From contig JAFGKY010000118.1 of the NCBI GenBank assembly GCA_016928305.1, positions 1 through 37,599 on the forward strand: a DNA stretch of 37,599 nucleotides, given 5' to 3'. Below the pieces are notes generated by a model, which did not search any database, was not told where the DNA came from, and saw nothing but the letters and a program-made list of their open reading frames with translations. Each line of letters begins with the position of its first letter. The first letter of the stretch is position 1. This stretch comes from Bacteroidales bacterium (GTDB lineage Bacteria > Bacteroidota > Bacteroidia > Bacteroidales > UBA10428). This document shows positions 1 through 5,868 of the stretch, one piece after another. A program made the position numbers and the translations under genes.

Positions 1-94
1 AATAGACGTTCTTTGATACACCATTTTTGGAGATGATAGGCTACATTAAAACCATCTATTTATAGAAGTAGGTTGATAGGATTACGGGGCCAGA
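1..94 (+). other. Non-coding Rhs junction flank, copy A
   Basis: This stretch precedes the Rhs tip and has stop codons in the tip's frame (TGA at 74-76, TAG at 77-79). From position 80 the frame reads D-Y-G-A-R-M-Y-D-P, the conserved end of the Rhs core. A related stretch, with TTCTTTGA followed about 60 bases later by TAG..GTAGGnTGATAGGATTACGG, recurs at 5929-6006. The upstream part is therefore not Rhs coding sequence but a flank brought in with the tip, as expected of an orphan Rhs cassette. The full Rhs core is not in the window and could only lie to the left. Confidence 0.5.
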
Positions 95-790
95 ATGTAT
101 GACCCGCAGTTGGGCAGGTGGCATTCAGTGGATCCAATGGCGGAGAAACATTTCAACGAAACACCCTATGCTTATGTATCTAATAATCAAATAATATTCA
201 TTGACCCTGATGGAAGTGAAAAGATTATTTCATTAGATAATAACAATGTTAAAGATCAAAAAGTTATTTCAGCCGCTGAAAATTACAAAGACGACAATGC
301 AATACACATTTTTGCACACGGATGGACAGGAGGCATACAAGTTGTAGTTAATGGAGAAAAGCAGAATATTACAAGTGCTAAAGGGTTAGACCAATTTTTA
401 TCAAAGAATAGCGAAACATGGCAAAATAGACAAGAAGGCGACGAGACTACAATTGTATTGCACTCTTGTAATAGTGGTAAGGACGGAAAAGATGGTAAAC
501 CTTCTTTTGCTCAAAAAGTTTCAGAATCAGATGCTTTTAAAGATTCTAAAGTTGTTGCACCTGATGAAAGAGTATTTTTTACAGAAGATGGGGAAATGGG
601 CACATACCAATCAAAAACAGATAAAGAAGGTGAAGTTGTCCGTAATGAAAAAGGAACTGCTATAATATCTGACAAACCTGGTAGCTGGAGAATATTTAAA
701 GGAGGTGAACAAACCGGTTCTTATAATGGAGATTGGAAGCCAAAAGAAAAACCAACACTTATGGATAGGTTGACAAAAAAAGAGAATTAA
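95..790 (+). CDS. Orphan Rhs C-terminal tip with caspase-like toxin candidate domain
   Basis: A 231-residue protein starting inside the conserved Rhs core end (M-Y-D-P-Q-L-G-R-W; in-frame similarity extends back to position 80). Residues 1-40 are the hyperconserved Rhs tail, ending in the I-D-P-D-G hinge that normally separates core from toxin. Residues 41-231 form a variable C-terminal domain. It shows two motifs about 50 residues apart: H-I-F-A-H-G (His75) and I-V-L-H-S-C-N-S-G (Cys125), each after a hydrophobic strand. This is the layout of the His-Gly/Cys dyad of clan CD peptidases (caspase, CHAT, C80). The peptidase assignment is inferred from motif layout only. No own signal or start context is clear, so it may be silent unless recombined onto a full Rhs core. 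The next gene starts 2 bases after its stop and is the likely immunity gene. Confidence 0.75.
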   Translation: MYDPQLGRWHSVDPMAEKHFNETPYAYVSNNQIIFIDPDGSEKIISLDNNNVKDQKVISAAENYKDDNAIHIFAHGWTGGIQVVVNGEKQNITSAKGLDQFLSKNSETWQNRQEGDETTIVLHSCNSGKDGKDGKPSFAQKVSESDAFKDSKVVAPDERVFFTEDGEMGTYQSKTDKEGEVVRNEKGTAIISDKPGSWRIFKGGEQTGSYNGDWKPKEKPTLMDRLTKKEN

Positions 791-792
791 AT

Positions 793-1257
793 ATGAAATG
801 GATTGTTTTATTTATATCAATTCTGATTTTTGCAGGATGTAAAATGAAGAATAGCGAGTTAAATTCTAATAAAAAAGTGTTTTCAATGAATCAACCACTA
901 ACAAGTGTGGTTGATTTAAAGAAGGCAGTTTTATATGAAGGCAGCAAAGAAGCATATGACGCATTAAGTACAGCATATCTTGACTATACTTTTCAAGAAG
1001 AGTTCTTATTATATGCAATAATAATGGCAAATAAATATGAATATCCACAAGCATACTTTGATGTATACTTTTGGTTAACACAAACCTTTTCAAGTGATAT
1101 TAACAATATAGATGAAAGTTCTGCAAATCTTGCTATTGAATATCTTATTAAGGCTTCAGAAAAGAATCATCGTCAGGCCAAAGAAATTGTTGAAGAATAT
1201 GCGATTGTGTATAATGAAAGAAAAAATAAGGAGCAGATATTGAAAATTTTTGAATAA
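793..1257 (+). CDS. Small lipoprotein, probable immunity partner of the Rhs tip
   Basis: A 154-residue protein with a short lipoprotein signal: hydrophobic residues 3-13, then A-G-C with the lipidated Cys at 16. The mature part is helical. Its C-terminal third (A-I-E-Y-L-I-K-A-S-E-K-N-H-R-Q-A-K) resembles one Sel1-like repeat. It begins 2 bases after the Rhs tip stop, the usual place for an immunity gene in polymorphic toxin cassettes. A periplasm-facing lipoprotein would fit a toxin acting on or across the envelope; that is inference. I recognise no named family for the full length. Confidence 0.7.
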   Translation: MKWIVLFISILIFAGCKMKNSELNSNKKVFSMNQPLTSVVDLKKAVLYEGSKEAYDALSTAYLDYTFQEEFLLYAIIMANKYEYPQAYFDVYFWLTQTFSSDINNIDESSANLAIEYLIKASEKNHRQAKEIVEEYAIVYNERKNKEQILKIFE

Positions 1258-1268
1258 TATAAAACTCC

Positions 1269-1320
1269 CCGCTCATTGACGGTTGCACCGTCAATGCACT
1301 CAGAAGATAACAAAGAACCC
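1269..1320. repeat. Hairpin repeat, copy 1
   Basis: The unit contains a perfect 9-bp inverted repeat, CATTGACGG (1274-1282), loop TTGCA, CCGTCAATG (1288-1296), followed by CACTCAGAAGATAACAAAG and AACCC. The same unit recurs split around a MITE-like insertion (2665-2688 and 2959-2997) and, degraded, at 6008-6036. It lies just downstream of the Rhs tip and lipoprotein. Confidence 0.75.
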
Positions 1321-1400
1321 CCCCACTGCCGCAAGAATATAAAAACAAAAAACTGGTTCAAGTTTAGCGAAGCGTAACTTGGACCTTTTTTGTTTTACAG
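1321..1400 (+). terminator. Rho-independent terminator within a repeated segment, copy A
   Basis: Stem GGTTCAAGTT (1355-1364) pairs with AACTTGGACC (1376-1385), with further GC/GC pairing around a GAA loop, followed by TTTTTT at 1386-1391. It would end rightward transcription from the Rhs tip and lipoprotein. The segment, including the upstream CCACTGCC and GCCGCAAGA words, recurs at 5759-5868 after the HicBA pair. It is therefore a mobile or duplicated terminator cassette. Confidence 0.7.
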
Positions 1401-1454
1401 AAACCTCATAGCCCATGCAAGGGATATTAAAACCAGAAAGGGAAGAGAAAAAAG

Positions 1455-1475
1455 AACCCGGCGAGAAACCGGGTT
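1455..1475 (-). terminator. Terminator of the ParE operon
   Basis: Inverted repeat AACCCGG (1455-1461) and CCGGGTT (1469-1475) with a 7-base loop. Read leftward it is followed by a run of T (complement of AAAAAAG at 1447-1453). It sits 5 bases beyond the ParE stop codon. It may work in both directions, since the + strand also has TTTT after the stem. Confidence 0.7.
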
Positions 1476-1480
1476 TTGTG

Positions 1481-1789
1481 TTATTTGTTAGATCTTTCTT
1501 TCCAAATCGCAGGGTCACGGGGGGTACCAAAGACGGCAATTATCTTAATGGTTTTTATTTCCTGAAACACTTTAAAATGCACCATGTAAGGAAATCCTTT
1601 CACTTTGGCGCACCGTACATCATCATAACGGACGGCAATAGTAAACGGGTTTTTCTTAATCCAGCGTGTTTGTTCTTTTACAGCTTTATAGAATCGGCGG
1701 CCTAATCCTGCCTGTTTTTCGTTATACCAGTTGACATTTTCCTGTAAATCATCATAAAACTCAGCTGCATATATCGCTTTAAACCGCAT
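1481..1789 (-). CDS. ParE/RelE-family toxin
   Basis: 102 residues, the usual length for the RelE/ParE superfamily. Features are the N-terminal helix pair (A-A-E-F-Y-D-D-L-Q-E-N-V-N-W-Y), G-L-G-R-R-F in the second helix, and C-terminal strands ending I-I-A-V-F-G-T-P-R-D-P-A-I-W, typical of Bacteroidota ParE proteins. ParE proteins poison gyrase and RelE proteins cut mRNA on the ribosome; the sequence alone does not choose, but ParE-like is favoured. Its start lies 3 bases after the end of the upstream antitoxin gene, forming a toxin-antitoxin operon. Confidence 0.85.
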   Translation of the reverse strand: MRFKAIYAAEFYDDLQENVNWYNEKQAGLGRRFYKAVKEQTRWIKKNPFTIAVRYDDVRCAKVKGFPYMVHFKVFQEIKTIKIIAVFGTPRDPAIWKERSNK

Positions 1790-1792
1790 ATA

Positions 1793-2038
1793 TTACAGCT
1801 TTATTTTACGTTCAATTTCTTCCCAGCTCAGGCAGCTTTCCGGGTTTTCTTCCATATTTTTAAGCCTTTGTCTTACTATTTTTTTATGGCTTTCAGGAAT
1901 ATCAATTTCTTCCTCACTGGCTTCGTCCCATAAAACGCTGCTTAACTGTTGCTTTTCCTTTGGGGAAAGTTGCCTGACAATATCAATTAACTGGTTAAAA
2001 TTAAGTGGTACGTTCAGTTTAATACGCTGTGTGTTCAT
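1793..2038 (-). CDS. Addiction-module antitoxin (Unstab_antitox-like)
   Basis: 81 residues, using the ATG at 2036-2038 (M-N-T-Q-R-I-K-L); a longer frame to 2146 would run into the upstream regulator gene. The N-terminal half has the helix L-S-P-K-E-K-Q-Q-L-S-S-V-L-W-D. The C-terminus has R-L-K-N-M-E-E-N-P-E-S-C-L-S-W-E-E-I-E, the signature of the putative addiction-module component family (PF09720). It would neutralise the ParE-like toxin encoded next. Confidence 0.8.
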   Translation of the reverse strand: MNTQRIKLNVPLNFNQLIDIVRQLSPKEKQQLSSVLWDEASEEEIDIPESHKKIVRQRLKNMEENPESCLSWEEIERKIKL

Positions 2039-2048
2039 GGCTTTCGTA

Positions 2049-2378
2049 TTATCGTAAAACACTTTGAAGTTTTGCCTTGGTAATAAAAGAATCCAGGAAG
2101 GCATAAACCATATTTTTATCAGCCGGTGCAAGACGGTTAATATCATTAAGCCTGTTCAGGGTTGCTTTATCAATGGCTTGTTCAGCGTTACCAACAAGAT
2201 AATCCAGAGAAACCTCGAAAGCATCGGCGATTTTCTTGGCTGCCTCAATGGAAGGCACAGCCTCGCCTCTTTCATATTTACCGATCATCTCACGTGATAC
2301 GCCGCTTTTGCCAGCCAAATCGGTCTGTGACCAATCTTTTGACTTTCTGAGCTCCGTAATTATTTTACCTGTGTTCAT
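2049..2378 (-). CDS. XRE-family helix-turn-helix regulator
   Basis: 109 residues from the ATG at 2378 (M-N-T-G-K-I-I-T-E-L-R); an in-frame ATG at 2441 would add 21 residues that do not look like part of the domain. Residues about 5-60 form a Cro/C1-type HTH: L-R-K-S-K-D-W-S-Q-T-D-L-A, G-V-S-R-E-M-I-G-K-Y-E-R-G, P-S-I-E-A-A-K-K-I-A, S-L-D-Y-L-V-G. The C-terminal 45 residues are helical and probably dimerise. It ends 10 bases before the antitoxin start and may control the downstream toxin-antitoxin genes. Confidence 0.85.
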   Translation of the reverse strand: MNTGKIITELRKSKDWSQTDLAGKSGVSREMIGKYERGEAVPSIEAAKKIADAFEVSLDYLVGNAEQAIDKATLNRLNDINRLAPADKNMVYAFLDSFITKAKLQSVLR

Positions 2379-2533
2379 AATACTATCCATAAATGTCTTA
2401 TAGTTCATTGCTTTGTTCAAAAATACGTAATTATCAGACATAATAAAATAGTATATTTCGTTGCAAAGATGGTAATAAAATATATTATTGTGTCTAATAG
2501 TTCCAATAAAACAATTTTAAAAATATTTTTTAT

Positions 2534-2674
2534 ATGGAAATATTCGAAATCAAAACCCGCCTGAGCTTATTAACAGTTCTGCACCATTATAGCCTAAAGC
2601 CTGACAAGCACGATTTTATCCTTTGCCCTTTCCATGAGGATAAAGAACCCAGCCTGAAAATATACCCTCGCTGA
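2534..2674 (+). pseudogene. Truncated CHC2 zinc-finger primase gene
   Basis: An ATG at 2534 opens a 46-codon frame with the N-terminal signature of Bacteroidota CHC2-type primases: M-E-I-F-E-I-K, L-T-V-L-H-H-Y-S-L-K-P-D-K, then C-P-F-H-E-D-K-E-P-S-L-K-I-Y-P. C-P-F-H-E-D-K is the first half of the zinc ribbon. The second Cys pair and the whole Toprim domain are missing. Coding stops exactly where the hairpin repeat begins (CGC TGA TTG ACG G). It is a remnant cut by recombination or insertion at that repeat. Confidence 0.7.
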
Positions 2675-2688
2675 TTGACGGTTGCACC
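2665..2688. repeat. Hairpin repeat copy 2, left half
   Basis: Contains GATTGACGGTTGCACC, the left arm and loop of the unit seen intact at 1269-1320. It is interrupted after GTTGCACC (2681-2688) by the element at 2689-2958 and resumes with GTTGCACC at 2959. The break lies in the hairpin loop and the start of the right arm. Confidence 0.75.
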
Positions 2689-2958
2689 TACGAGTGTTCG
2701 AAACCTTGAAAAACATAAAGAATTTACAAAATGGAGTGCTAATCGATTGCCACGTAACGCCTAAATAAATTAAATAAAGCCTGGCATTTTGAAAGCGTTA
2801 CTTGCAATGACGCATCGCCCATCCAGCGCGTCATTGCGAGCCATGTTTCCGGATGTTTGTAAAAAACCAGTATACTGTTGCATGGCGAGGCAATCGGTTC
2901 GAATTGGCAGAACGTATCTATTTAAAAGTTCATAAATATATGTTTCGAACACTCCTAT
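2689..2958. mobile_element. MITE-like element with terminal inverted repeats and 8-bp target duplication
   Basis: The 270-bp element has matching ends: TACGAGTGTTCGAAAC at 2689-2704, and GTTTCGAACACTCCTA at 2942-2957, whose reverse complement differs at one position. It is flanked by an exact 8-bp direct repeat, GTTGCACC (2681-2688 and 2959-2966). The uninterrupted target is visible at 1281-1289, which fixes the insertion point. Inside are two nested inverted repeats: CGATTGCC (2744-2751) with GGCAATCG (2889-2896), and GCAATGACGC (2804-2813) with GCGTCATTGC (2828-2837). The inner motif resembles the common GTCATTGCGAG intergenic repeat. No transposase is encoded; mobilisation in trans is inferred. 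Confidence 0.8.
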
Positions 2959-2997
2959 GTTGCACCGTCAATGCACTCAGAAGATAACAAAGAACCC
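2959..2997. repeat. Hairpin repeat copy 2, right half
   Basis: Begins with the second GTTGCACC and continues CGTCAATGCACTCAGAAG and ATAACAAAGAACCC, matching positions 1281-1320 in copy 1. Directly after it, AACCC (2993-2997) and GGGTT (3009-3013) could form a weak stem that may serve as a leftward terminator for the broken toxin gene. Confidence 0.7.
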
Positions 2998-3020
2998 GGC
3001 TCATCATTGGGTTTTGTGCT

Positions 3021-3356
3021 TTAAAGCTTAACGCTTCGTGAAGCCTTGATTTTAGTGATGCTTTTACGGGAATGAATGATACGCAGTACCTGTATTTCTG
3101 TAACTGTTATGCGGTAAATGATAAGGTGTGATTCCAAAATAATCCAGCGGTACATTTTAGATTTTGTAGGCAGGTGGCGACACTCAGAAAAGAAAGGCCA
3201 ATTGCTTGATAAGCCTTCGACAAGCTTCCATATCTCCTTTTCATAAAGTTAAGCTTGCCGGATGCCAAAAGTGTCTACGCCATATTGGTATATCTCGTCA
3301 AGATCAAGGTTAAATACTTCGGAAACTTTTACCGGGAGTTTCTTTTCTTCCTCCAT
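3021..3356 (-). pseudogene. ParE-family toxin gene interrupted by an ochre stop
   Basis: From ATG at 3356 to TAA at 3021-3023 the frame is open except for one in-frame TAA at 3249-3251 (codon 36). The product would be about 110 residues with clear ParE features: D-L-D-E-I-Y-Q-Y-G-V-D-T-F-G before the stop; W-K-L-V-E-G-L-S, E-C-R-H-L-P-T-K-S-K-M-Y-R-W, H-L-I-I-Y-R-I-T and V-L-R-I-I-H-S-R-K-S after it. A GAA to TAA change would explain the stop. The start overlaps the antitoxin gene end by 28 bases, the normal operon layout. The frame is otherwise intact, which suggests recent inactivation (or a sequencing error at one base). Confidence 0.8.
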
Positions 3357-3505
3357 TCTTGAAGCATTTTTTTAGATTCTTCTACGGTATAAAATGGGCC
3401 TTCTTCTGCTTTTTTAATACCCGCCTTAAACTCATCGAGGGATATTGGATTACCAGGTAGTGCCCAGCTCTCCGTTTCTTTAGTCTTTATATTTTTTGCC
3501 TTCAT
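3329..3505 (-). CDS. Antitoxin partner of the broken ParE toxin
   Basis: 58 residues from ATG at 3503-3505 (M-K-A-K-N-I-K-T-K). The body, G-N-P-I-S-L-D-E-F-K-A-G-I-K-K-A-E-E-G-P-F-Y-T-V-E-E and E-W-R-K-K, matches the common short Bacteroidota antitoxins encoded just upstream of ParE toxins. A longer frame reaching 3568 adds residues of no recognisable kind. It appears intact although its toxin gene carries a stop codon, the harmless direction of decay. Confidence 0.7.
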   Translation of the reverse strand: MKAKNIKTKETESWALPGNPISLDEFKAGIKKAEEGPFYTVEESKKMLQEWRKKRNSR

Positions 3506-3518
3506 AATCAGAATTATT

Positions 3519-3822
3519 TTAACGTGTTGCGTAAGCCTGGCGGGTTTTAAAATCCCTGAGCAGGGCATCGATCACTGCAAATTCCATCACAAATTTACAT
3601 TATTTTTTCCCAATATTGGAAGGATTGTTTCAGATCAGATAAGGCATTAATTAAAATGTCGCCTTTTTGTACATCAGGCTTTACAGAATTTCGTCCCACT
3701 TGTTGTCTTCATCAGATAGCCATTCTTCGGCCAGGCTTTTTTCAGATAAAAGCATTATCTCATAGAAACCATCATCTTCTGATATGTGAAGCTTGAGGTC
3801 ACAAATTGTGATCTCAAATAAT
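3519..3822 (-). pseudogene. Decayed small-gene remnants, probably another toxin-antitoxin locus
   Basis: Read leftward, a frame from about 3820 to a stop at 3681-3683 gives F-Y-E-I-M-L-L-S-E-K-S-L-A-E-E-W-L-S-D-E-D-N-K-W-D-E-I-L, which resembles the C-terminus of small antitoxins. A second frame begins around its end, with Q-K-G-D-I-L-I-N, and stops at 3595-3597; it could be the start of a MazF/PemK-like toxin, but this is weak. A third 22-codon frame at 3519-3587 (M-E-F-A-V-I-D-A-L-L-R-D-F-K) ends 13 bases before the antitoxin start. The 5' side is cut by the element at 3824-3984. Confidence 0.35.
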
Positions 3823-3823
3823 G

Positions 3824-3984
3824 GATATTACATATCATGATACAATGTCGTTTAGTTAAGGAAAATAAGCTTCGACTTCGCTCAGCCTGACCGTCACTCT
3901 GAGCGAAGTCGAAGAGTAGGTCAGGATGTGAATCTAATTTGAAGATGCTTAACTAAACGACATTGTATCATGATATCCAATATC
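3824..3984. mobile_element. MITE-like palindromic element with nested REP hairpin
   Basis: The 161-bp element has a perfect 29-bp terminal inverted repeat: 3832-3860 (ATATCATGATACAATG...TTAAG) against 3948-3976. The match extends outward through GATATT on each side with two mismatches (3824-3829 and 3979-3984). Between the arms is a second palindrome, CTTCGACTTCGCTCAG (3870-3885) and CTGAGCGAAGTCGAAG (3899-3914), a motif widespread as an intergenic repeat in Bacteroidota. No coding capacity and no clear target duplication are seen. It separates a decayed small gene from the gene at 4044. Confidence 0.75.
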
Positions 3985-4043
3985 AATCGGTTATTTTGAA
4001 AAGTTTGACATCATCCCGTGCCCTTAAAAAGGTCAATATGGGC

Positions 4044-4496
4044 TCATTTCCTCCTTCTCTTCAGCAGGTCTTTTGCCCTGTCAACAGCCATACAACAAAT
4101 GTTGCCGTATGAATCATTGCCTGCTGCGTAAATATTGTATGCATTAACAAAATTGAAATAGGCAATAACAGCATGTTTGTTGTTTTTTGCTTCTATCAGT
4201 GTATTGTATGATGACACCTGAAAGTCTTTAATGATTACCTTATTAACGTAGGATCTTAATTCTTCATCTGGTATATAAACTGCCTTATTCAGCTTTTCCC
4301 TGAATTCCCTCATTCTTGCTCTTGAGTTTCTTTTATCGGGCAATGGCCGTAAAACTCCCTGTTTATAGGCTATGTAATCTTCAGGTGATTTACCGGGATC
4401 TGCCAGCAATAAATTGCCGTTTTCATCGGCCGGATAAAACCACATCGTTTTTTTCATGGCTTTTTTTGTCTTCCTGGGCAACCTGAAGTGTTTCAT
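4044..4496 (-). CDS. Hypothetical protein
   Basis: 150 residues, very basic at both ends (K-H-F-R-L-P-R-K-T-K-K and L-L-K-R-R-R-K), no signal peptide and no membrane segment. The middle has W-F-Y-P-A-D-E-N-G-N-L-L-L-A-D-P-G-K-S-P-E-D-Y and a Tyr/Asn-rich stretch, F-N-F-V-N-A-Y-N-I-Y-A-A-G-N-D-S. I do not recognise a family. The composition suggests a nucleic-acid-binding or accessory-region protein, which is a guess. Divergently transcribed from the ORF6N gene, with 44 bases between the starts. Confidence 0.6.
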   Translation of the reverse strand: MKHFRLPRKTKKAMKKTMWFYPADENGNLLLADPGKSPEDYIAYKQGVLRPLPDKRNSRARMREFREKLNKAVYIPDEELRSYVNKVIIKDFQVSSYNTLIEAKNNKHAVIAYFNFVNAYNIYAAGNDSYGNICCMAVDRAKDLLKRRRK

Positions 4497-4540
4497 TTTC
4501 TTTGTTAATTCATTATTTTTGACAAAACAAATTACCGGTC

Positions 4541-4909
4541 ATGCAAAATAATACCTTGCTCATTGCCCTGGACTCATTTATAAACGATCATACTGTCCTT
4601 GTTGATGGTTTCAGGGTGATTCCGGATACTGATTTAGCTGAACTTTTTAGGGTTGATGTTAAAGCGCTTTGTAAAAAAGTCCGTGCTAATTTAAATCGTT
4701 TCCCGGAAGATTTCATGATAACACTTTCAAAATCGGATAGCATCGTGCTGCATGGTGCGAAATATGCCTTTACCGAGGCAGGTTTGTTTATGCTGTCCGG
4801 ACTCATCCATACAAAAAGAGCGGTTGAGATTAGTATTGGTATGGTTGAGTTATTGGTGGACCGTATGCCGGAAATGGCTTTTTCCTTATTGAGCAAAACA
4901 AAAGAATGA
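4541..4909 (+). CDS. Stand-alone ORF6N-domain protein
   Basis: 122 residues matching the ORF6N DNA-binding domain of phage and mobile-element proteins: V-I-P-D-T-D-L-A-E-L-F-R-V, K-K-V-R-A-N-L-N-R-F-P-E-D-F-M-I-T-L, then Y-A-F-T-E-A-G-L-F-M-L-S-G-L, then a helix of the R-A-V-E-I-S-I-G-M-V-E type. Usual ORF6N proteins carry a further C-terminal domain; here the protein ends soon after the domain. The role is probably DNA binding linked to mobile DNA. Its canonical Q/D-S-x-L-V-A-Y-x-D-exploring N-terminus is partly altered (V-D-G-F-R-V-I-P-D-T-D). Confidence 0.75.
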   Translation: MQNNTLLIALDSFINDHTVLVDGFRVIPDTDLAELFRVDVKALCKKVRANLNRFPEDFMITLSKSDSIVLHGAKYAFTEAGLFMLSGLIHTKRAVEISIGMVELLVDRMPEMAFSLLSKTKE

Positions 4910-4983
4910 GTTTGAACTAAATTGCATGTACTATGAAAACAGAAAAGAAAGGAACCGTCTGGTAAGTGTAAAATTTACAGACG

Positions 4984-5190
4984 ATGAAAAAAATACGTAA
5001 TCGGCAGTCCAAATACCGCCGGAAAGACAAAAGCCTGAAAATAATTTATGGGTGGATACCTCCCAAAGACTTCAGGCAAATTTTAAACCGCAGGTTCAGG
5101 GCCAGATGCAAAGAGGTTTTAAGGACACGGGACGCAGAAATTGCAGCCTATCCGGGTTTTAAAAAAGATCTTTGGTGGGAGTGGTGGTGA
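4984..5190 (+). CDS. Small basic hypothetical protein
   Basis: 68 residues with a very basic N-terminus (K-K-I-R-N-R-Q-S-K-Y-R-R-K-D-K) and a Trp-rich end (D-L-W-W-E-W-W). No family recognised. A 10-codon frame (ATG at 4933, TAA at 4963) just upstream could be a leader or chance. It follows the ORF6N gene by 74 bases on the same strand. Coding status is uncertain because of the short length. Confidence 0.45.
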   Translation: MKKIRNRQSKYRRKDKSLKIIYGWIPPKDFRQILNRRFRARCKEVLRTRDAEIAAYPGFKKDLWWEWW

Positions 5191-5278
5191 GAAGAAGAAC
5201 TATACAAGTTGTTAGAAATGTTCAATCCGTTGAATGAAATCCAAAAGTATCCATATTTATAATTAAATTTGTATTAAA

Positions 5279-5515
5279 ATGAAAATCATGAAGACGTATA
5301 GGTTTACAGCTGAAATAACGAGAGATAACGAAGTCAAACAATATATCGGAATTGTTCCCGGACTGCCCGGAGCTCATACACAAGCCCCGACATTAGATGA
5401 ATTACAGGTAAATCTTCAGGATGTTATACAACTTTGTTTACAGGAAATGACTGAAGAAGAAATCAATAACATCCCTGATTTTGTAGGCTTCCAGCAAATC
5501 TCTGTAGCAGTATGA
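5279..5515 (+). CDS. hicB: HicB-family antitoxin
   Basis: 78 residues with the HicB partial RNase-H-like fold: Y-R-F-T-A-E-I-T, Y-I-G-I-V-P-G-L-P-G-A-H-T-Q-A-P-T-L-D-E-L-Q-V-N-L-Q-D-V-I-Q-L-C-L. The V-P-G-L-P-G-x-x-T-x-x-x-T-x-x-E-A/L-x-x-N pattern is diagnostic. There is no added C-terminal HTH or RHH domain, so the protein is the short form. Start may be residue 1 or the Met at residue 4. It overlaps the toxin gene by 4 bases (ATGA). In this pair the antitoxin gene comes first, the reverse of the classic hicA-hicB order but common in Bacteroidota and Cyanobacteria. Confidence 0.85.
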   Translation: MKIMKTYRFTAEITRDNEVKQYIGIVPGLPGAHTQAPTLDELQVNLQDVIQLCLQEMTEEEINNIPDFVGFQQISVAV

Positions 5516-5748
5516 GTACCAAAGTACCTATTGTTAAAGTAAAAATACTTGAAAAACTGCTTTTTCATTTAGGTTTTGAAGCAAGGAGACAAAGCGGCAG
5601 TCATGTATTTTACCGTCATCCCGATGGTAGATGGACTACTTTGCCACATCATGGGAACCAGGATTTAGGCCGCTCATTGATCAGACAGATTTTAAGAGAA
5701 ATAGATATTACACCGGAAGAATTTATACGTTATCTAAAAAAGATATAA
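5512..5748 (+). CDS. hicA: HicA-family mRNA interferase toxin
   Basis: 78 residues with the double-stranded RNA-binding-like HicA fold: L-E-K-L-L-F-H-L-G-F-E-A-R-R-Q-S-G-S-H-V-F-Y-R-H-P-D-G-R, with the catalytic His in G-S-H (His31), then L-P-H-H-G-N-Q-D-L-G-R-S-L-I-R-Q-I-L-R-E-I-D-I-T-P-E-E-F. This is a complete and apparently active toxin. It is translationally coupled to the antitoxin through the ATGA overlap. The family cuts mRNA in a translation-independent way. Confidence 0.88.
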   Translation: MSTKVPIVKVKILEKLLFHLGFEARRQSGSHVFYRHPDGRWTTLPHHGNQDLGRSLIRQILREIDITPEEFIRYLKKI

Positions 5749-5758
5749 TCCTGAAATG

Positions 5759-5868
5759 CCACCACTGCCCCCTATCCGCCGCAAGATTCTCTAAAATAAT
5801 AAAAAACAAAAAACTGGTTCAAGCTTAACGAAGTGTATCTTGGACCTTTTTTATTTTTCAGACTGTAG
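5759..5868 (+). terminator. Rho-independent terminator within a repeated segment, copy B
   Basis: GGTTCAAG (5816-5823) pairs with CTTGGACC (5839-5846), followed by TTTTTT (5847-5852). It would end the HicBA transcript. The whole segment (CCACTGCC, GCCGCAAGA, AAAACAAAAAACTGGTTCAAG) is a near copy of 1321-1400. The loop region is diverged, but the stem is kept, which suggests it is functional in both places. Confidence 0.7.

Noticed and set aside
1415..1705. 96-residue + strand frame over the ParE gene
   Set aside because: It crosses the terminator hairpin and overlaps the clear ParE gene on the other strand.
2770..2952. 60-residue open frame inside the MITE-like element
   Set aside because: It runs into the terminal inverted repeat and reads through the palindromes; a chance frame in a non-coding element.
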